This document shows positions 11,171-22,320 of a DNA stretch of 64,000 bases, piece after piece. Numbering within the stretch: the first letter of the stretch is position 1; every line of letters begins with the position of its first letter. The position numbers and the translations under genes are program-made. The notes under the pieces were generated by a model that was not told where the DNA came from, ran no database searches, and saw only the letters and a list, made by a program, of their open reading frames with translations. Source of the DNA: Rachycentron canadum (taxonomy: Eukaryota; Chordata; Actinopteri; Carangiformes; Rachycentridae); NCBI GenBank assembly GCA_038496675.1, contig CM076661.1:11440745-11504744 (forward strand). The letters run 5' to 3'.

Positions 11171-12933
11171 GTGATACATCGTTGCTATTAAAGGTTAACA
11201 GCTCTAATGGGGCTTATTTTAGACAAACCAAACAAGAACTATTTGTATTCAGTGTGGAGTATGAACTCTCTGAATGAAATCTCTTGCTATCTCTCTGACT
11301 CGTTCAGTCTTTCTTTGTTTTACACATTTTTCCTTACTTTTCTCACTGGGTCTGTTTCGGGTCGTTTACAGGTTAGATTGGTCAGATATGGATGAACAAT
11401 GACATGATGCATCTGTGACGGATTCGCAATAGACTGGAGGCAGGCTGAGATGTGGTCAGAAATAAAATAAAATTTAAAAAAACACAAAGTGGAGCTCAAA
11501 GCATTTCAGGTTTTGGGTAAAAACATTATTTACTGTTTCAGGTAGAGGATTTGTGTTCACAGCATAGGTGGGAGAATGTGCTGGGTTTATAAATGCTCCA
11601 GAGACTCCATGGTCTTAACCCACAATTCATAGTGGACACCTCCTTAGGGCACAGTTGACCACAAACACATCATGAGCAGGAGGCCGTCCGACACAGTGCA
11701 AACACAGCACACTTGTGCCTTTCTTTCTCTGCTGGCCTAACATCGCAAAAACACCAAACACTGAGGTGTAACTGACTCCCACATGGGCTTGCTTACTGTC
11801 TCACCTACATGCACCCTCACTCAATTATTCTCATTGCCAAAACAGCAAACTTGCACGTAGGTTTTCAAAGAGTATTTCAGTTTTGGCTACAATGTGACTG
11901 AACAGAAGTCCAGAGGTCAGAGATACTTTACTCCTGCTACCTAATTTACCTTCTGTAAATTCTCTTAGAGATTTTAAACCTGCACATGTGGTTTAACAGT
12001 AGAAATGCTGAGATTCTGTCCAGCTGGCCTTGTAAAAGTCACAGGCAGGAGTGAGGGCTAGGACAACGCCATTTGTCATAACGTCAGCAAATTCAATAAT
12101 TAATGGGCCATATCCTATCACAGTTCTCCAGTTTACCCCCCACCTCTCTCCCTCACCAGTCTCGGGCTCCTCGTGTTCAGGACCATATTGTAGTCTCTGT
12201 CTGTGGTCCGCCATCAACGTTTAATTTCTCATCATTAAGAGACGTCCAGTTGCACCCAGACAGTTATTTGCCCACAGTGACAGTGTACACACTCTCTGGG
12301 CTTCACATGGAGCATCAATCTCAGAGGGAACCAGCATGTGAAATGGAGTTGCTGTCATTATCTGCATGTGAAGAGTAAAAATCACCATTTTTATTTGTTT
12401 CTTTAGTTTCTTTGTTTGTGTGTTTGCAAATGAATTTTAGTTCTGATCAATAAATGAAATCATTAAATATAAGTGCGGCAAAGGTTTTATCTCATGCACA
12501 CATTAAAAATTTGTGCATGCTTGCTTCTGAGAATGTAATTTGTATGCACAGAAGTGAGCGCACGGATATATGTGTTTGCGCAGGTCTATGTATGCGTGCG
12601 TGCATCTGTGCATGTGAGTCTGAGTGTATGCGACCCTGGATTTGATCAGCTGTAGAAGGCTCTGTGTTTACAAGGCCGAAGAAACAATGACAGTGTGTGG
12701 TTAGGGGCAGGCAGGCCAACAGGGCCCGTCCCAAACACAGCTGGCTCCGGGAGACTATACGAGGTGGAGCGGGGAACCACATCCCTTTTGATTAATGTGA
12801 GAGTGAGCATGGGAGACTGGGAGGATGGCAGCATTGTGCCCTGCTCTACTCTGCTCCTGCCAAGGAGGTGCATGTAGGTGAGGAAGGTCCGCCGTTGGCC
12901 CAAATGTCTCACTGCTCAGCGTGTGTGTGTGAC
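11171..12933. other. Unique non-coding DNA
   Basis: No gene is supported. A TAATTAATGGG homeodomain-type core is at about 12095-12106, within a possible small element at 12050-12130. A TG/ATGTGTGCG-rich imperfect stretch lies at 12560-12625. Open frames on both strands are below 100 residues and lack domains. Confidence 0.5.

Positions 12934-12961
<28 letters not shown>
12934..12961. repeat. (GA)14 microsatellite
   Basis: Near-pure GA dinucleotide repeat directly preceded by a (GT)5 run (12921-12930). A compound GT/GA array of ordinary vertebrate type. Confidence 0.95.
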
Positions 12962-12964
<3 letters not shown>

Positions 12965-14875
12965 GAGCTGTGACACAGTTGAGTCATACATGTATACGTA
13001 TTTAATTAAACCTTCAGACACACAACCTTTCAATTCTGATGCTCCATTTCAATCTTGAGGTCTGTGACAAATATCATCTCACAGATTCCCCATAGAAAAA
13101 AATAATAAATAATTTGTTAGTAAGTCCACTGAGCTGCGCAGATGCAGGTTCATTTTATTAAATTTGGTTTGTTTGTGGTGAGTCCTTATAAGCTTGTGAT
13201 GTACGGTTGTTAACTAATAGCTAGCTGACAAGCTGGTAATCAAGCAGTTATATAAGCTTGCAATTGTTTTCTCTGGCACGGTTAGTTTTATCAATGTTAG
13301 GTCTTTTTGAATTCTAACATTCATTGTTGAAGTTAATTTTAATACATCGGGTGTCATTCAGAGGGAGGTATGCTAAAATGGAGCAAACTGCTTCTGGATA
13401 ACTGAAATGTTTTGAATGCATGAGAAAAACCTGTGGTCTATTTATGATTCCATACGAGCCCTTCAGAAAGACAGCTACCTGTGAAGAATTTGTGAGCGCA
13501 GACAGTGTACTGGCTCTGTCCATAATCCATGTCCTCTCCTTCACCCAGTGACCACACACAGTTCGATAGATTACTATGGGGAGAATCTATGGGCGCAATC
13601 AGCTGGAGTGAAAATGTCAGCCACCCCTCCCTCAGTTTCTTTTTTGACATTTAGCCTGACACCAGAGGGGGTTCACTATAGTACATTACATCTAAGACAA
13701 CACACAATGCCACAATATGCTGGGTCAGAAATGTGTCGAATCCTTTTATACAGACTCTGTCTTATATTTCCTATTATCACACACCTTTAACAGCACAGTA
13801 TGAAGAAGCCACAAAATGTTTTCTCCTCCAGAATAGCATCAGTGTGCTCTGCTACAGCCTGCATTCCAACTACACTGGATGCTGTCTCTAAGAGACCAAA
13901 TTCTCCTCTCTGCATCTTCTCCACCTCACCACCCTTTTTCCCCTTTCTCTCTCCCTCTTCATCACCCCTCCTTCTCTTCCTCCACCCATCACCCTCTCCC
14001 CCAGGTGGCTGTGGGGCCGGCCTGTCTGAAATGTGATAGGCATAATCCCATTTAGCCTAATTGCATCTGCGGGAGAGCAGCTCTATGTGTCCCATTGCGT
14101 GCCTACCGAACCCCCTGGAACACATTATACACACATATCACATAGAAACCTCCTCAAAATGGAGTCAAATACGCACACAAACACGCGCACGGGCATGCTT
14201 GCTCTCACGGGGCTTGTGCGAATCACATGTACAGCACTGGCAGGTCTCTGGTACACTTCTTTGTTTATCTTGCCTCATCAATAAATGTTCCAAAACTGAG
14301 ACACTGATCGTTTTCTCTCGCAGACACATGCTGTCGGGGGGTCTGCGCCCAGTCTGCATTAGCACAGACGAGACAGAGAAGTCAGACAACCACGTTAGGA
14401 GGAGGGTGCTACAGTAAATGGCCTAATAAAAAGATGAATGGTTTAATCTGTATATGTCTATGTGCGTGCACATGCATGCACGCTTATGTGCATCCGCCTT
14501 AGGGTGCTTTGGTTCAGTGCATGAAGCGAGATGATGCTGCTATAGGGAGATCTGGGGAGTGGTCCACTGCAGTGGTAGCCATAATGAGACTCAGTGTTCT
14601 CCCAGGCTACTGCTCACGGATTATTCACACTAGAGTGGAGAGGGCAGAAGCATTAGGGCCAGTGGCATAGCAGCGTACTAATGATCATGTTAAGAGTCCA
14701 AACATGAAACTGTCATTAGATTTTTCCATGATGTAGTTAATTTAGAATATGTGTAGGCAGTATTTGATACATGCTAAAATGTGAATTTAGCAAAATGTTT
14801 TTCATGATATTTGATCCACTGTACAACCTCTCTATTTGTCTCTGTTTCTCTCTGTTCTCGTACACGTTCATGCAT
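12962..14875. other. Unique non-coding DNA
   Basis: No gene or recognisable transposon. It contains a pyrimidine-rich stretch (about 13905-14005, dominated by CTC/CCT) and alternating purine-pyrimidine TGTGCGTGCACATGC sequence near 14460-14485. A plus-strand open frame of 118 residues (14061-14417) has no domain. Confidence 0.5.
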
Positions 14876-14879
14876 CTGT

Positions 14880-15060
14880 ACTTTATTGTGGCCCTTTTGC
14901 AGGGAGGCTGTGACATATTGAGCTCGAGCAGGCCACAGATCAATCTGCGACACAAAGGAAATCAATGCCCCGGAACTGAGTTACTCCGATGGGCTGAGTG
15001 CAGATCATTAGATTTTCAGACGAATGAAGGACCATTACCATAAAACCAAGTCTCCTGTGG
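14880..15060. promoter_or_regulatory. Candidate conserved non-coding element
   Basis: Unique balanced-composition block containing CAATCTGCG, AAATCAATG, CATTAGATT and CCATTACC motifs and no simple repeats. An acceptor-like TTTTGCAG occurs at its left edge (about 14896-14903), but the following sequence has no long frame and no clear donor. A conserved regulatory block is favoured over an exon. Confidence 0.28.
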
Positions 15061-15230
15061 TGGAATTTAGTTGTATAGCAGGAATATAATAGTTATGTTC
15101 AAGATACAGATCATCACAAACATTGTTACTGGCAGTGGATAATAATCAAAATAATGACTTCTTCAGCTAAAACAGTCACTGTCTGGTATTTTCTATTAAG
15201 TGGCATGCTATCACTGTAACCAACTTGTGC

Positions 15231-15279
15231 AAATAAAAAATAAATAAATAAAATAAATAAAAATAAAAAAAATAAAAAT
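15231..15279. repeat. (AAAT)n A-rich simple repeat
   Basis: Tandem AAAT/AAATA units over 49 bp. Such tracts can derive from the poly-A tail of a retroposon, but no body is recognised upstream. Confidence 0.85.
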
Positions 15280-16059
15280 CCTTTGAGTCAGTCTGTGAAA
15301 TGAAACCCATTATCTTGAAAATAATAAATAGGCCCACTCTGCATAATGTGATATCACACATATAGAGTCCCTTTCATTACATCATATTCAAATAAGTCCC
15401 ATATGGTCACATTGTTTTGGAGATAGGGACAAGAGAATGCTCAATCACCTGTTATTCTTAAGTATGGATAAAACTGCAACGCCGGTTTTCAAATGAGACA
15501 GCTTGAGTGTACCTCTCCTATATAAGAATAGCCACTACATTACAGAATCTCCAGCTGTTCCTTTATCCCCTACTCAATCCAGTCATTAAAACTTTCACAT
15601 CTTTTCAAACATTTGTTGAGGAAGCTGTCAAACCGAGCCCTGATGTCTGAGCAGAAAACACAATTCACAAGAAAAAAGAAAAAAAAACATGGAATGGATG
15701 GAAAAATATGTAAGACGTGAGCGGAAGTGGGGGAGCCAGAGAGCTGGAAAACAACATCCATCAGAGTTTCCATAAGGAAGTTGTGTACATTTCTTGAGGT
15801 TGTTTTAGAAGGGTTTTTTTTCTGTGTTTAATAAGTTTGTTGTGTGTGGATTTGTGTATTTTTACATACTGTACATGTACATCCACATGCACGCATGCCC
15901 TCCAGGTCCTCGAGTCAAGGTGTATGTGGGTGCAAATTCGATTACACTCAAGTTAAAGCAATTTCCTGCGGAATTCAATTCTTGTCCTCTGTTGCAGGTG
16001 AGCTCCCCGCGGACGTCTGTGTCTTCTCAAAGAAATAAAGCACCTATAAACAGCATCCT
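15280..16059. other. Unique non-coding DNA
   Basis: Nothing gene-like; A-rich patch at about 15672-15688 and T-run at 15814-15821. A TTGCAGGTGAGC stretch near 15993-16004 looks like overlapping acceptor and donor sites, but no exon can be built on it. Confidence 0.5.
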
Positions 16060-16320
16060 TAAAGGAGGGAAGTAGAGCCAAAATGCAATTAATATGCAAA
16101 TTCACGGGGAGACTTAATGGGGAGCCTTAACAAACATTCGTGTGTTGGGAGATAAGGCTGTTTTCAGGTTGTTTTCCTCTAACCTCTGCCTGTCCAAAGT
16201 CAAAGCCTTGGGGAGCTGAAACTCTTAAAAAGGCGTGGATGTTGCTGGTAATGGATTATTGCACTGGGAGAAGTAGGGCAGTCTAGGGCTATGTTTTAGA
16301 GTGCACACCGTTCGTCATGT
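16060..16320. promoter_or_regulatory. Candidate enhancer containing a POU octamer
   Basis: The block carries GCAATTAAT immediately followed by a perfect octamer ATGCAAAT (16094-16101), then GACTTAATGG and TGGATTATTGC cores. Adjacent homeodomain and POU cores within 20 bp are typical of neural or early developmental enhancers. Function is inferred. Confidence 0.35.
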
Positions 16321-16439
16321 CATGCAAAATGGCAGTCAGCTAACAGAAACAATTCACTTTTTTTCCTTTTATGTTGCTCTGTGTCTTTTTCTTTTCCAGG
16401 GGTGAGCAATTTGCTCTGAATCCCATCAGAGTTTTGCCA

Positions 16440-16785
16440 TGGATGTTGTGGAGAGGGAGTGAAGGAGGAGAGGAGAATAGTGAGGGGAGGAGAGGCAGAA
16501 TGAGTAGCCTGAGGCAGGAGATGGAGGGCAGCAGAGAGAGGAGAGGGTGAGAGTACGCATTCAGATTGGAAATTCATTTGCCATTCTAAGGCCCAGTCAT
16601 ACTTCAAGAGGCTTAGGAGAGACATGGAGAAGGGAGAGATGAGGCCTCTGATGTGGAATGACATGCCTGATGATAGAGGGAGGGAGAAAGAAAGAGAGAG
16701 ACCACTATGAATCACAGTGATATAGGAATAGTGAGACCAACAGTTTGCAAAAGGGAGAGAGATGAGAAAGAAAGATGGACGGGTT
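16440..16785. repeat. Purine-rich (GA/GGA) tract
   Basis: Two clusters (16445-16555 and 16620-16785) are strongly purine-biased, with AGGAGAGG and GAGAGA words. The minus-strand open frame spanning 16320-16826 (168 residues) arises because the reverse complement is pyrimidine-rich and poor in stops; it is low-complexity Ser/Leu/Pro sequence and not called as a gene. Confidence 0.7.
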
Positions 16786-16949
16786 TGGGCTGCTGTCCTA
16801 CGGGTTGATGCTGCAGCCGAGGCCACAGCAGTGCTGTCTGATGGATCTAACTCCCCAGGGACTCTACCCTCTTTTCCATCTCTTCATTCCCCCCTTCCCC
16901 CACCCTAATGATTCATCCACCTCCTCCACCCCCCCACACCTTCACGATG

Positions 16950-17110
16950 ATTCACACCCACTCCCCGAGCTAAATTATCACTGCGGTCCCTTGGAGAGCT
17001 CCATCACTCTCCCTCCATCTTCGGTTATCATCAAACAAGTATATGAGCTGAGACCGGCGCCTGATTGCATTGAAGAGCCCAGCTCAGCAGTTTTTATGGA
17101 GACTGTGCGC
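16950..17110. promoter_or_regulatory. Candidate conserved non-coding element
   Basis: Follows a C-rich stretch (16880-16965). Contains AAATTATCACTG, GGTTATCATC and TGATTGCATTG motifs with balanced composition. A plus-strand frame (16775-17206, 143 residues) runs through it, but the residues before this block are Pro/Ser/His-rich from the C-rich tract, so coding is not supported. Confidence 0.25.
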
Positions 17111-17409
17111 ATTTGTGCGCATACTCGAACTCACACACCGCTGGCTTTGATGGCACTTTTGCAGGAAGAGTTTTCCATCTTAAAATGCTTGAGTGTTTAC
17201 AAGTGACGATGCAGAGTCGATTTAGTGGAGGGCAGTGTAATTCCACAGGCAGGACACTATAAATGTTGATTAGATGAAGGTTAAGTGGAATACCTAATCA
17301 CCAGGGACTCATTGTTACTCAATTCATACAACTGTTACGTCATGTGACCTCGGTGGTAGTGAGTACAGCATGACTCTATGGATGGTGACGCCTGTCCACC
17401 GTCGGTTTC

Positions 17410-17640
17410 ACCACTTTGGTCCAAACTGAAATACCTCAGATACTATTGAATAGATTCTGATGAAATTCTGTGCAGGCATTTGTGGAGGAATCCCACAGAC
17501 CGATGATCCTCGGGCTCTTCCTGTCATGCCACCAGCAGTCTCACATTTGTGGCTTTGGGTGCTATGTCGCAACATATATTTAATGGATGCCATTGGTAGA
17601 TGCATTTGTGTCCCCTTTACAGGATTCAAAAAAGTTTGTT
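17410..17640. mobile_element. Interspersed teleost repeat with two tandem units
   Basis: The sequence repeats itself in degenerate form: a unit starting about 17428 and another about 17561 share CATTTGTG and similar flanking words with a period near 133 bp. The wording (TGGTCCAAACTGAAATA, then GCCACCAGCAG) matches, from memory, a high-copy repeat found in many teleost genomes. I cannot name its class. No coding potential is left. Confidence 0.55.
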
Positions 17641-17645
17641 GATCA

Positions 17646-18815
17646 ACTGATTTTTTATCTAGCACTCATTAGGTTCAAATTGTAATTTTTCCAGTAAATA
17701 CCTGCTGTAGACTCGTAGTCTTTGTTAAAATGTTATTTTAACTTGTTAAAGCAAAAGTCTCAAATGAAACCCAAACTATCTGCATGGCTGGATTTAAGTG
17801 AGAAAACTTAAATTTATTTGTAATTTGGGTGAACCAACGATTTAATGTATTCACACACAAACACAGATCACCCACCCACTCTGCCACCACTCACTTACAC
17901 ACCAATACAGGGGGGATGATCTGGCATGTACTGGCCCCATGATTAAAGTGTACCGCGCTCACCTGCCCAAGTCCAATCAGGGCCTGTGCTGATTGCAGCA
18001 GCTTGCTGGAGACAAGAGACAGGGGGGGCTGTGGGGCTCCATCATTGGTGAAGTGACACTGTGGTGGAGCCATGGCAGGCAGGGCAGCAGGAAGCTGCAG
18101 CCCCGGGGAGGATCCAGCTCCGCTCGCCTCTCCACTCCTCTCTGGCCAGACGGGGTGAATCAATCATCTCCAAAGATGTCAGCATCTGCCCAAGCAATTT
18201 CAGATTGGAATAAATGGCAGATGGGGATGTTGTTCCCTCTGTTTAATCAGTTCCACCAAATGTGGTTTTATCTCTTATAAAATGAAACCATCTGTAGCAC
18301 GTAGGTGTAAGGATCAAGTGAGGGAGGACGGAGGGAGAGGGTGACACAGGGAGAGAAGAGAGATGCGCGTGTGTCTGCGCAGTCTGAGTGCGTGCATATG
18401 TGCGTGTGCTTTTTTTCTGTGACTGTGTGTGTTTTAAGTGTGCGTGTGATGATGGAGGGCAGAGAGAGAGATGGAACACTGTGAAACAGAAGCAGAATAG
18501 TGGGAGTGAAATAGAAAAAAAAAAAGAAGAAGCACTTATCCATTAAAAAGAGGGAAAATGTAATCTTACTGCGAGCTCACACCTCCACTCTAATCTCCTC
18601 TTTCTCCCTCACAGGAGTACCACCCAGGGGCCATCACCATTATATCTAGACCCATCTATTTCTTTCTCCGCCTCCAACCAGACACTGGGGCTGTAATTTG
18701 GTCCCCCTAGCCCCAGCCAAGGCAGAGACATCCCTGATAAATCCCCTTGTTTTTAACCAGGGATGATAGTGTATAAGCATTATAGCTCTCAAAGCTCTTG
18801 CTTTAGGGATTGTCT
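17646..18815. other. Unique non-coding DNA
   Basis: No gene. Contains short CA-rich words (17850-17905), a GGGGGG run (18024-18029), a TGCGTGTG-rich stretch (18365-18450) and an A12 run near 18517-18528. GC is higher at 17960-18170. Confidence 0.5.
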
Positions 18816-19056
18816 TGGTAACACTTTACTTTAGGATGGCCTTATTTCAATGTGCAGTAAACTATGGAAGAGTACACAATAAAATCGTGCTTCTGTGAAA
18901 ATCCTTTGATTACTCTAAGTTAATGTAGAATGCAACAACGTCAAAACAAGCAGCTACATCTGCACACTTGCTCTTACACACTGTTGTTACACCCTTGTAA
19001 GCACATTATGCACAAGAGAGACTTCCATTAGGCACTATAAAAGTAAAGTGTTACTA
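18816..19056. mobile_element. MITE with 18-bp terminal inverted repeats
   Basis: The left end TGGTAACACTTTACTTTA (18816-18833) is mirrored by the reverse complement of 19039-19056 with 16 of 18 matches. The 241-bp interior has no open frame, so this is a non-autonomous element. The TAACACTTTACTTT terminus is familiar from abundant fish MITEs. The flanking 8 bp (GATTGTCT or one base shifted versus GGGTTTTT) match poorly, so the target duplication is eroded. Confidence 0.75.
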
Positions 19057-21660
19057 GGGTTTTTGTACATGGTGGAGAGAGGGTGATGGAGAAGACAGGG
19101 AAGATAAGAAGAAGGGAAGAAAGGTGGTGGGAGAGGAGTGAGGTCTCTGTCCCACTGAGTCTGCTCTTCACATGCTCTGGCTTATAGCTGTCATTAATGA
19201 ACGTCTGACAGGGTAATTCACTGGAGACTCAGAGGCAGGAAAATTCAACACCTCCAGCGAGACATCATCGCTCTTCTATCATTCATATCCGTGACGAGAG
19301 AAACCACATATGTCGAACAATTTTGCCAGCAGAAAACGTCTTTGAATTGCATTTATTTGAAAAGTTGATTCTCATATTTCAACAGTTGAAAAAAAAAATT
19401 AAATGCATAAATACAGACATTTGAGAAGAACAATTCAAATTTAAATTAAAAAAAAAAATCACATTAAAAAAAAAGGCGGACTTTTATTCCCTGAGTGTCG
19501 ACTGGAAGGCAGTGGAATCTTTCTAGTCTGCCAACATTAGGATTACACCCCTCGCCAACAACAAGTGATGGGCAAACTGTTCCTCGATGATTTTCTCAGC
19601 CAATCATCAAGCCTTATTTTTCCACTTGGCAAAAGACTTGTAAATCTTAATTGTTTTACATTCATGACAATTATGATAATCAAAGTGAAACAGATAAACG
19701 CATACAGTATGTCAGCGATATTACATACTATACAACTAGTGTTATATGAAAATAGATGCATAAATCTAAAATAAATAATCATAACTGGTCCAGAGCTGCT
19801 GATTTAGGGAGGTTATGGCACTTTTTCCCCTATACACACATTTGCACTTCAATCCAAATAAGAAAATGTATTCCACTAGCTCTAGGAATGGAGAATATTT
19901 ATTTAATTTATTCCATAATAACACTATTTTTTACTCAGTGTCAAATTGTTCTTACTTTGTTCATTATAATTCAGTTGTGTAATTATAAACCTTAAATTAA
20001 TACAAATCAATTCAAAATACAGTGTCTATGCTCATTTATCTCTTTATGCAAATCAATGATTTCAAATTATTCGTGTTCTATATTTAACAGTCAACGTATT
20101 TTTTTTCCTTCAATTATTAGCTGATGTGGACACTCTCATTCAGGTTGGTTAAATCAACCAATAAAATTGGATTTAAAAAATCCATATACAATATTCCTGA
20201 GATGTCGCTGCCTTAAAACGCCATAATCCTAAAAACGGCTTGGGTACAAAGTGTTCTTAGCCACTCCCTGAATGTTCAAAACCTGAAAGATGTTTCATGA
20301 GCATATATTTTCCTTCATCGTCTGATGATTAAAAAAGGAATGTCTGCATTAAAACGTTTAGGAATAGCTGAGTATCATTTACTGTTATGATACTATGAGA
20401 GGATTTTGGAAAATGCTGTTATTTAATTACAATGAATTTTAATTTAATGATCCAAAATATAAATCGGTAAACTTTCATTGCAGTCCTTGTGTCCTTGTGT
20501 CCACTCATGTTTTAGTACAGTTAAATTTGCTGGGGAAGACCTGAACATGTGCACAGAGGCTATTAGAGTCAGAAGTCCGGCATCTGCTCTAATATTTTGA
20601 GATGGATATAATATTTTCAGTAAATATTAGTGATTAAATCATCTCATTTATCTATATCTGTCTGTATTTCAGAGACAAGAGCACTCGTAGTATTTGCAGT
20701 ATTGTAGTAAGTATTTGTTCCATACATGACATACGAGTAAATCCCTCCATAAAAAAAGGGTGATAATTAAATTTTCTGCTCTGCTTCAAAAGGCTATCTA
20801 CTCACCCTTCCTCAATCCTGCACAGACCCTGCCCTGATAGGATGTATTGTGATAAGCTGGGCTCACTATTTGTTCCAGAAGATGACTTCAACTCATGCTG
20901 AGTGCTAAATGGACGCGATGTGAGCCGGCTATATCTGGACAGAACACTTTATTTTCTGGTCTGGCCTTATTAATTTTTAATATTAACACAGGCTAAAACA
21001 GCTCCCAATATCAGAGAGACAAAGAGACTCTCCACTATGAGCATTTTAAACTGATTAAAATTATTTTTAACCTGTGAATCAACTAAAGGATGCAGATGTT
21101 CATCATACAGTTAATCAGATGTCCTTTGTTTTAGTCTCTCTGTCTTCTCTATTCTCTGACCAAGTAGGGTTATTAGTGTTTCAGAGATGATTTGTTAATT
21201 AGACTGTCTAGACGTTGTTCAACTGCACTCGGTACAGCTGGCCAATTGGAGACTGCGGCACCTAAGTGTATGTGACCATTAAAAGGATATCAGACAAATC
21301 ACATCCTGTTGCATTGCAGAGTGAAGAGGCAATGACAGAGAGAGACACACAAAAAAATGGATATACTATATTCACCTAACAAGGCTGGGATAACTGCTGC
21401 TTTAAAAAGCAGTTTATGGTACAGTCTGGAGTCTGAAGGGGTAAGTGGTCTGTTTGACAGGAAATCATGGCAGTCAGTCAAAGTACTGATAACCCAACCC
21501 AACCGGTCCAGGAGTTAAAGGGACAGAAACCCGTCTGTGTTGCTCCATCTGCAAATAAAGCCTGTTAGCTGTGGCCAGACATTCAGATACACGGTTTCAA
21601 TAATCACCTTGTAAAACCACGCTGCTTGTCCTTTTCTTCGGGCATGTCCACTATTCTATT
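19057..21660. other. Unique non-coding DNA, AT-rich
   Basis: No gene or repeat is recognised. GA-rich patch at 19065-19135, several A-runs at 19385-19475, and an AT-rich expanse at 19660-20460 with a POU octamer (ATGCAAAT, 20046-20053). Some stretches (20800-21000) are less AT-rich and might be regulatory, but I see no clear motif cluster. Confidence 0.55.
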
Positions 21661-21960
21661 TCTGTCTTTGCAGGCCGAGGAACCAATTTGGGCTCCAGCA
21701 GGCCTTGAGACAGTCAGGTAGGCAGGAGCTGAACAGAACGGAACAGCCAGCCATACATATGGATCAGGTCGACAGGCTGAGCATTAATGGCCTCCCTCTG
21801 GAATCTAAAACACCGGCACAGGCCAGAGAGGAGCTCCTGGGGGAAATCAGAATACCAGCAGCCATTCAGGTCAGCTTGTACGTGTTCACTGCATGTTACA
21901 GCTCCATTTTCCTCCCCCACTCCTCGCAGCCAGAGACAGAGAGCCTTCTCTGAGGTGATT
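21661..21960 (+). other. Exon-like unique block (unproven)
   Basis: A pyrimidine tract ending TCTTTGCAG (acceptor-like, ends 21674) is followed by sequence open in one frame to 21953, with donor-like CAGGTAGG near 21716-21723 and CAGGTCAG near 21868-21875. GC is above the surroundings. The encoded residues show no known domain. It may be a non-coding RNA exon, a conserved element, or chance. Confidence 0.2.
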
Positions 21961-22194
21961 TATACACTTGTATTATGTATTGAGTGGAGACCATTGTTGA
22001 CCGCTTTCTGGAACACAATTGGGTTTCTGTTGAGAGTGATGCGCAGCATGGTGAAATATGGTTTGGGTGAAGGGACTGATTATATGTGAGGACAAAGTAC
22101 TTTCACTGCTTGGAGTGTTTTTACATCATTTTTGTGGTAGTACAGTATGTCCTCGTTCCCGAAAACTAAACTGAGATGTGTAGAGCAGTAGAAG

Positions 22195-22320
22195 GGGAGG
22201 CGGTACTCGTGAAATGATTAGTCCTTCAATCAGCTGTTTGGATAATTAGTTAATGAACATTACTAGTTGGTTGTAGCTCTGCAAATATGATGATTTCCTT
22301 TCTTACTTAAACTTCAGTCA
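22195..22320. mobile_element. hAT-like non-autonomous repeat fragment
   Basis: The words GATTAGTCCTTCAATC, GATAATTAGTTAATGAAC and TTGTAGCTCTGCAAATATGA resemble, in order, the TAAT-rich end and GTTGCAGCTCT terminus of a widespread fish hAT-derived repeat. Diverged and without visible target duplication. A related fragment appears at 57550-57745. Assignment from memory. Confidence 0.4.

Noticed and set aside
16320..16826. 168-residue minus-strand open frame
   Set aside because: Open because the strand is pyrimidine-rich (Ser/Leu/Pro bias) opposite a purine tract.
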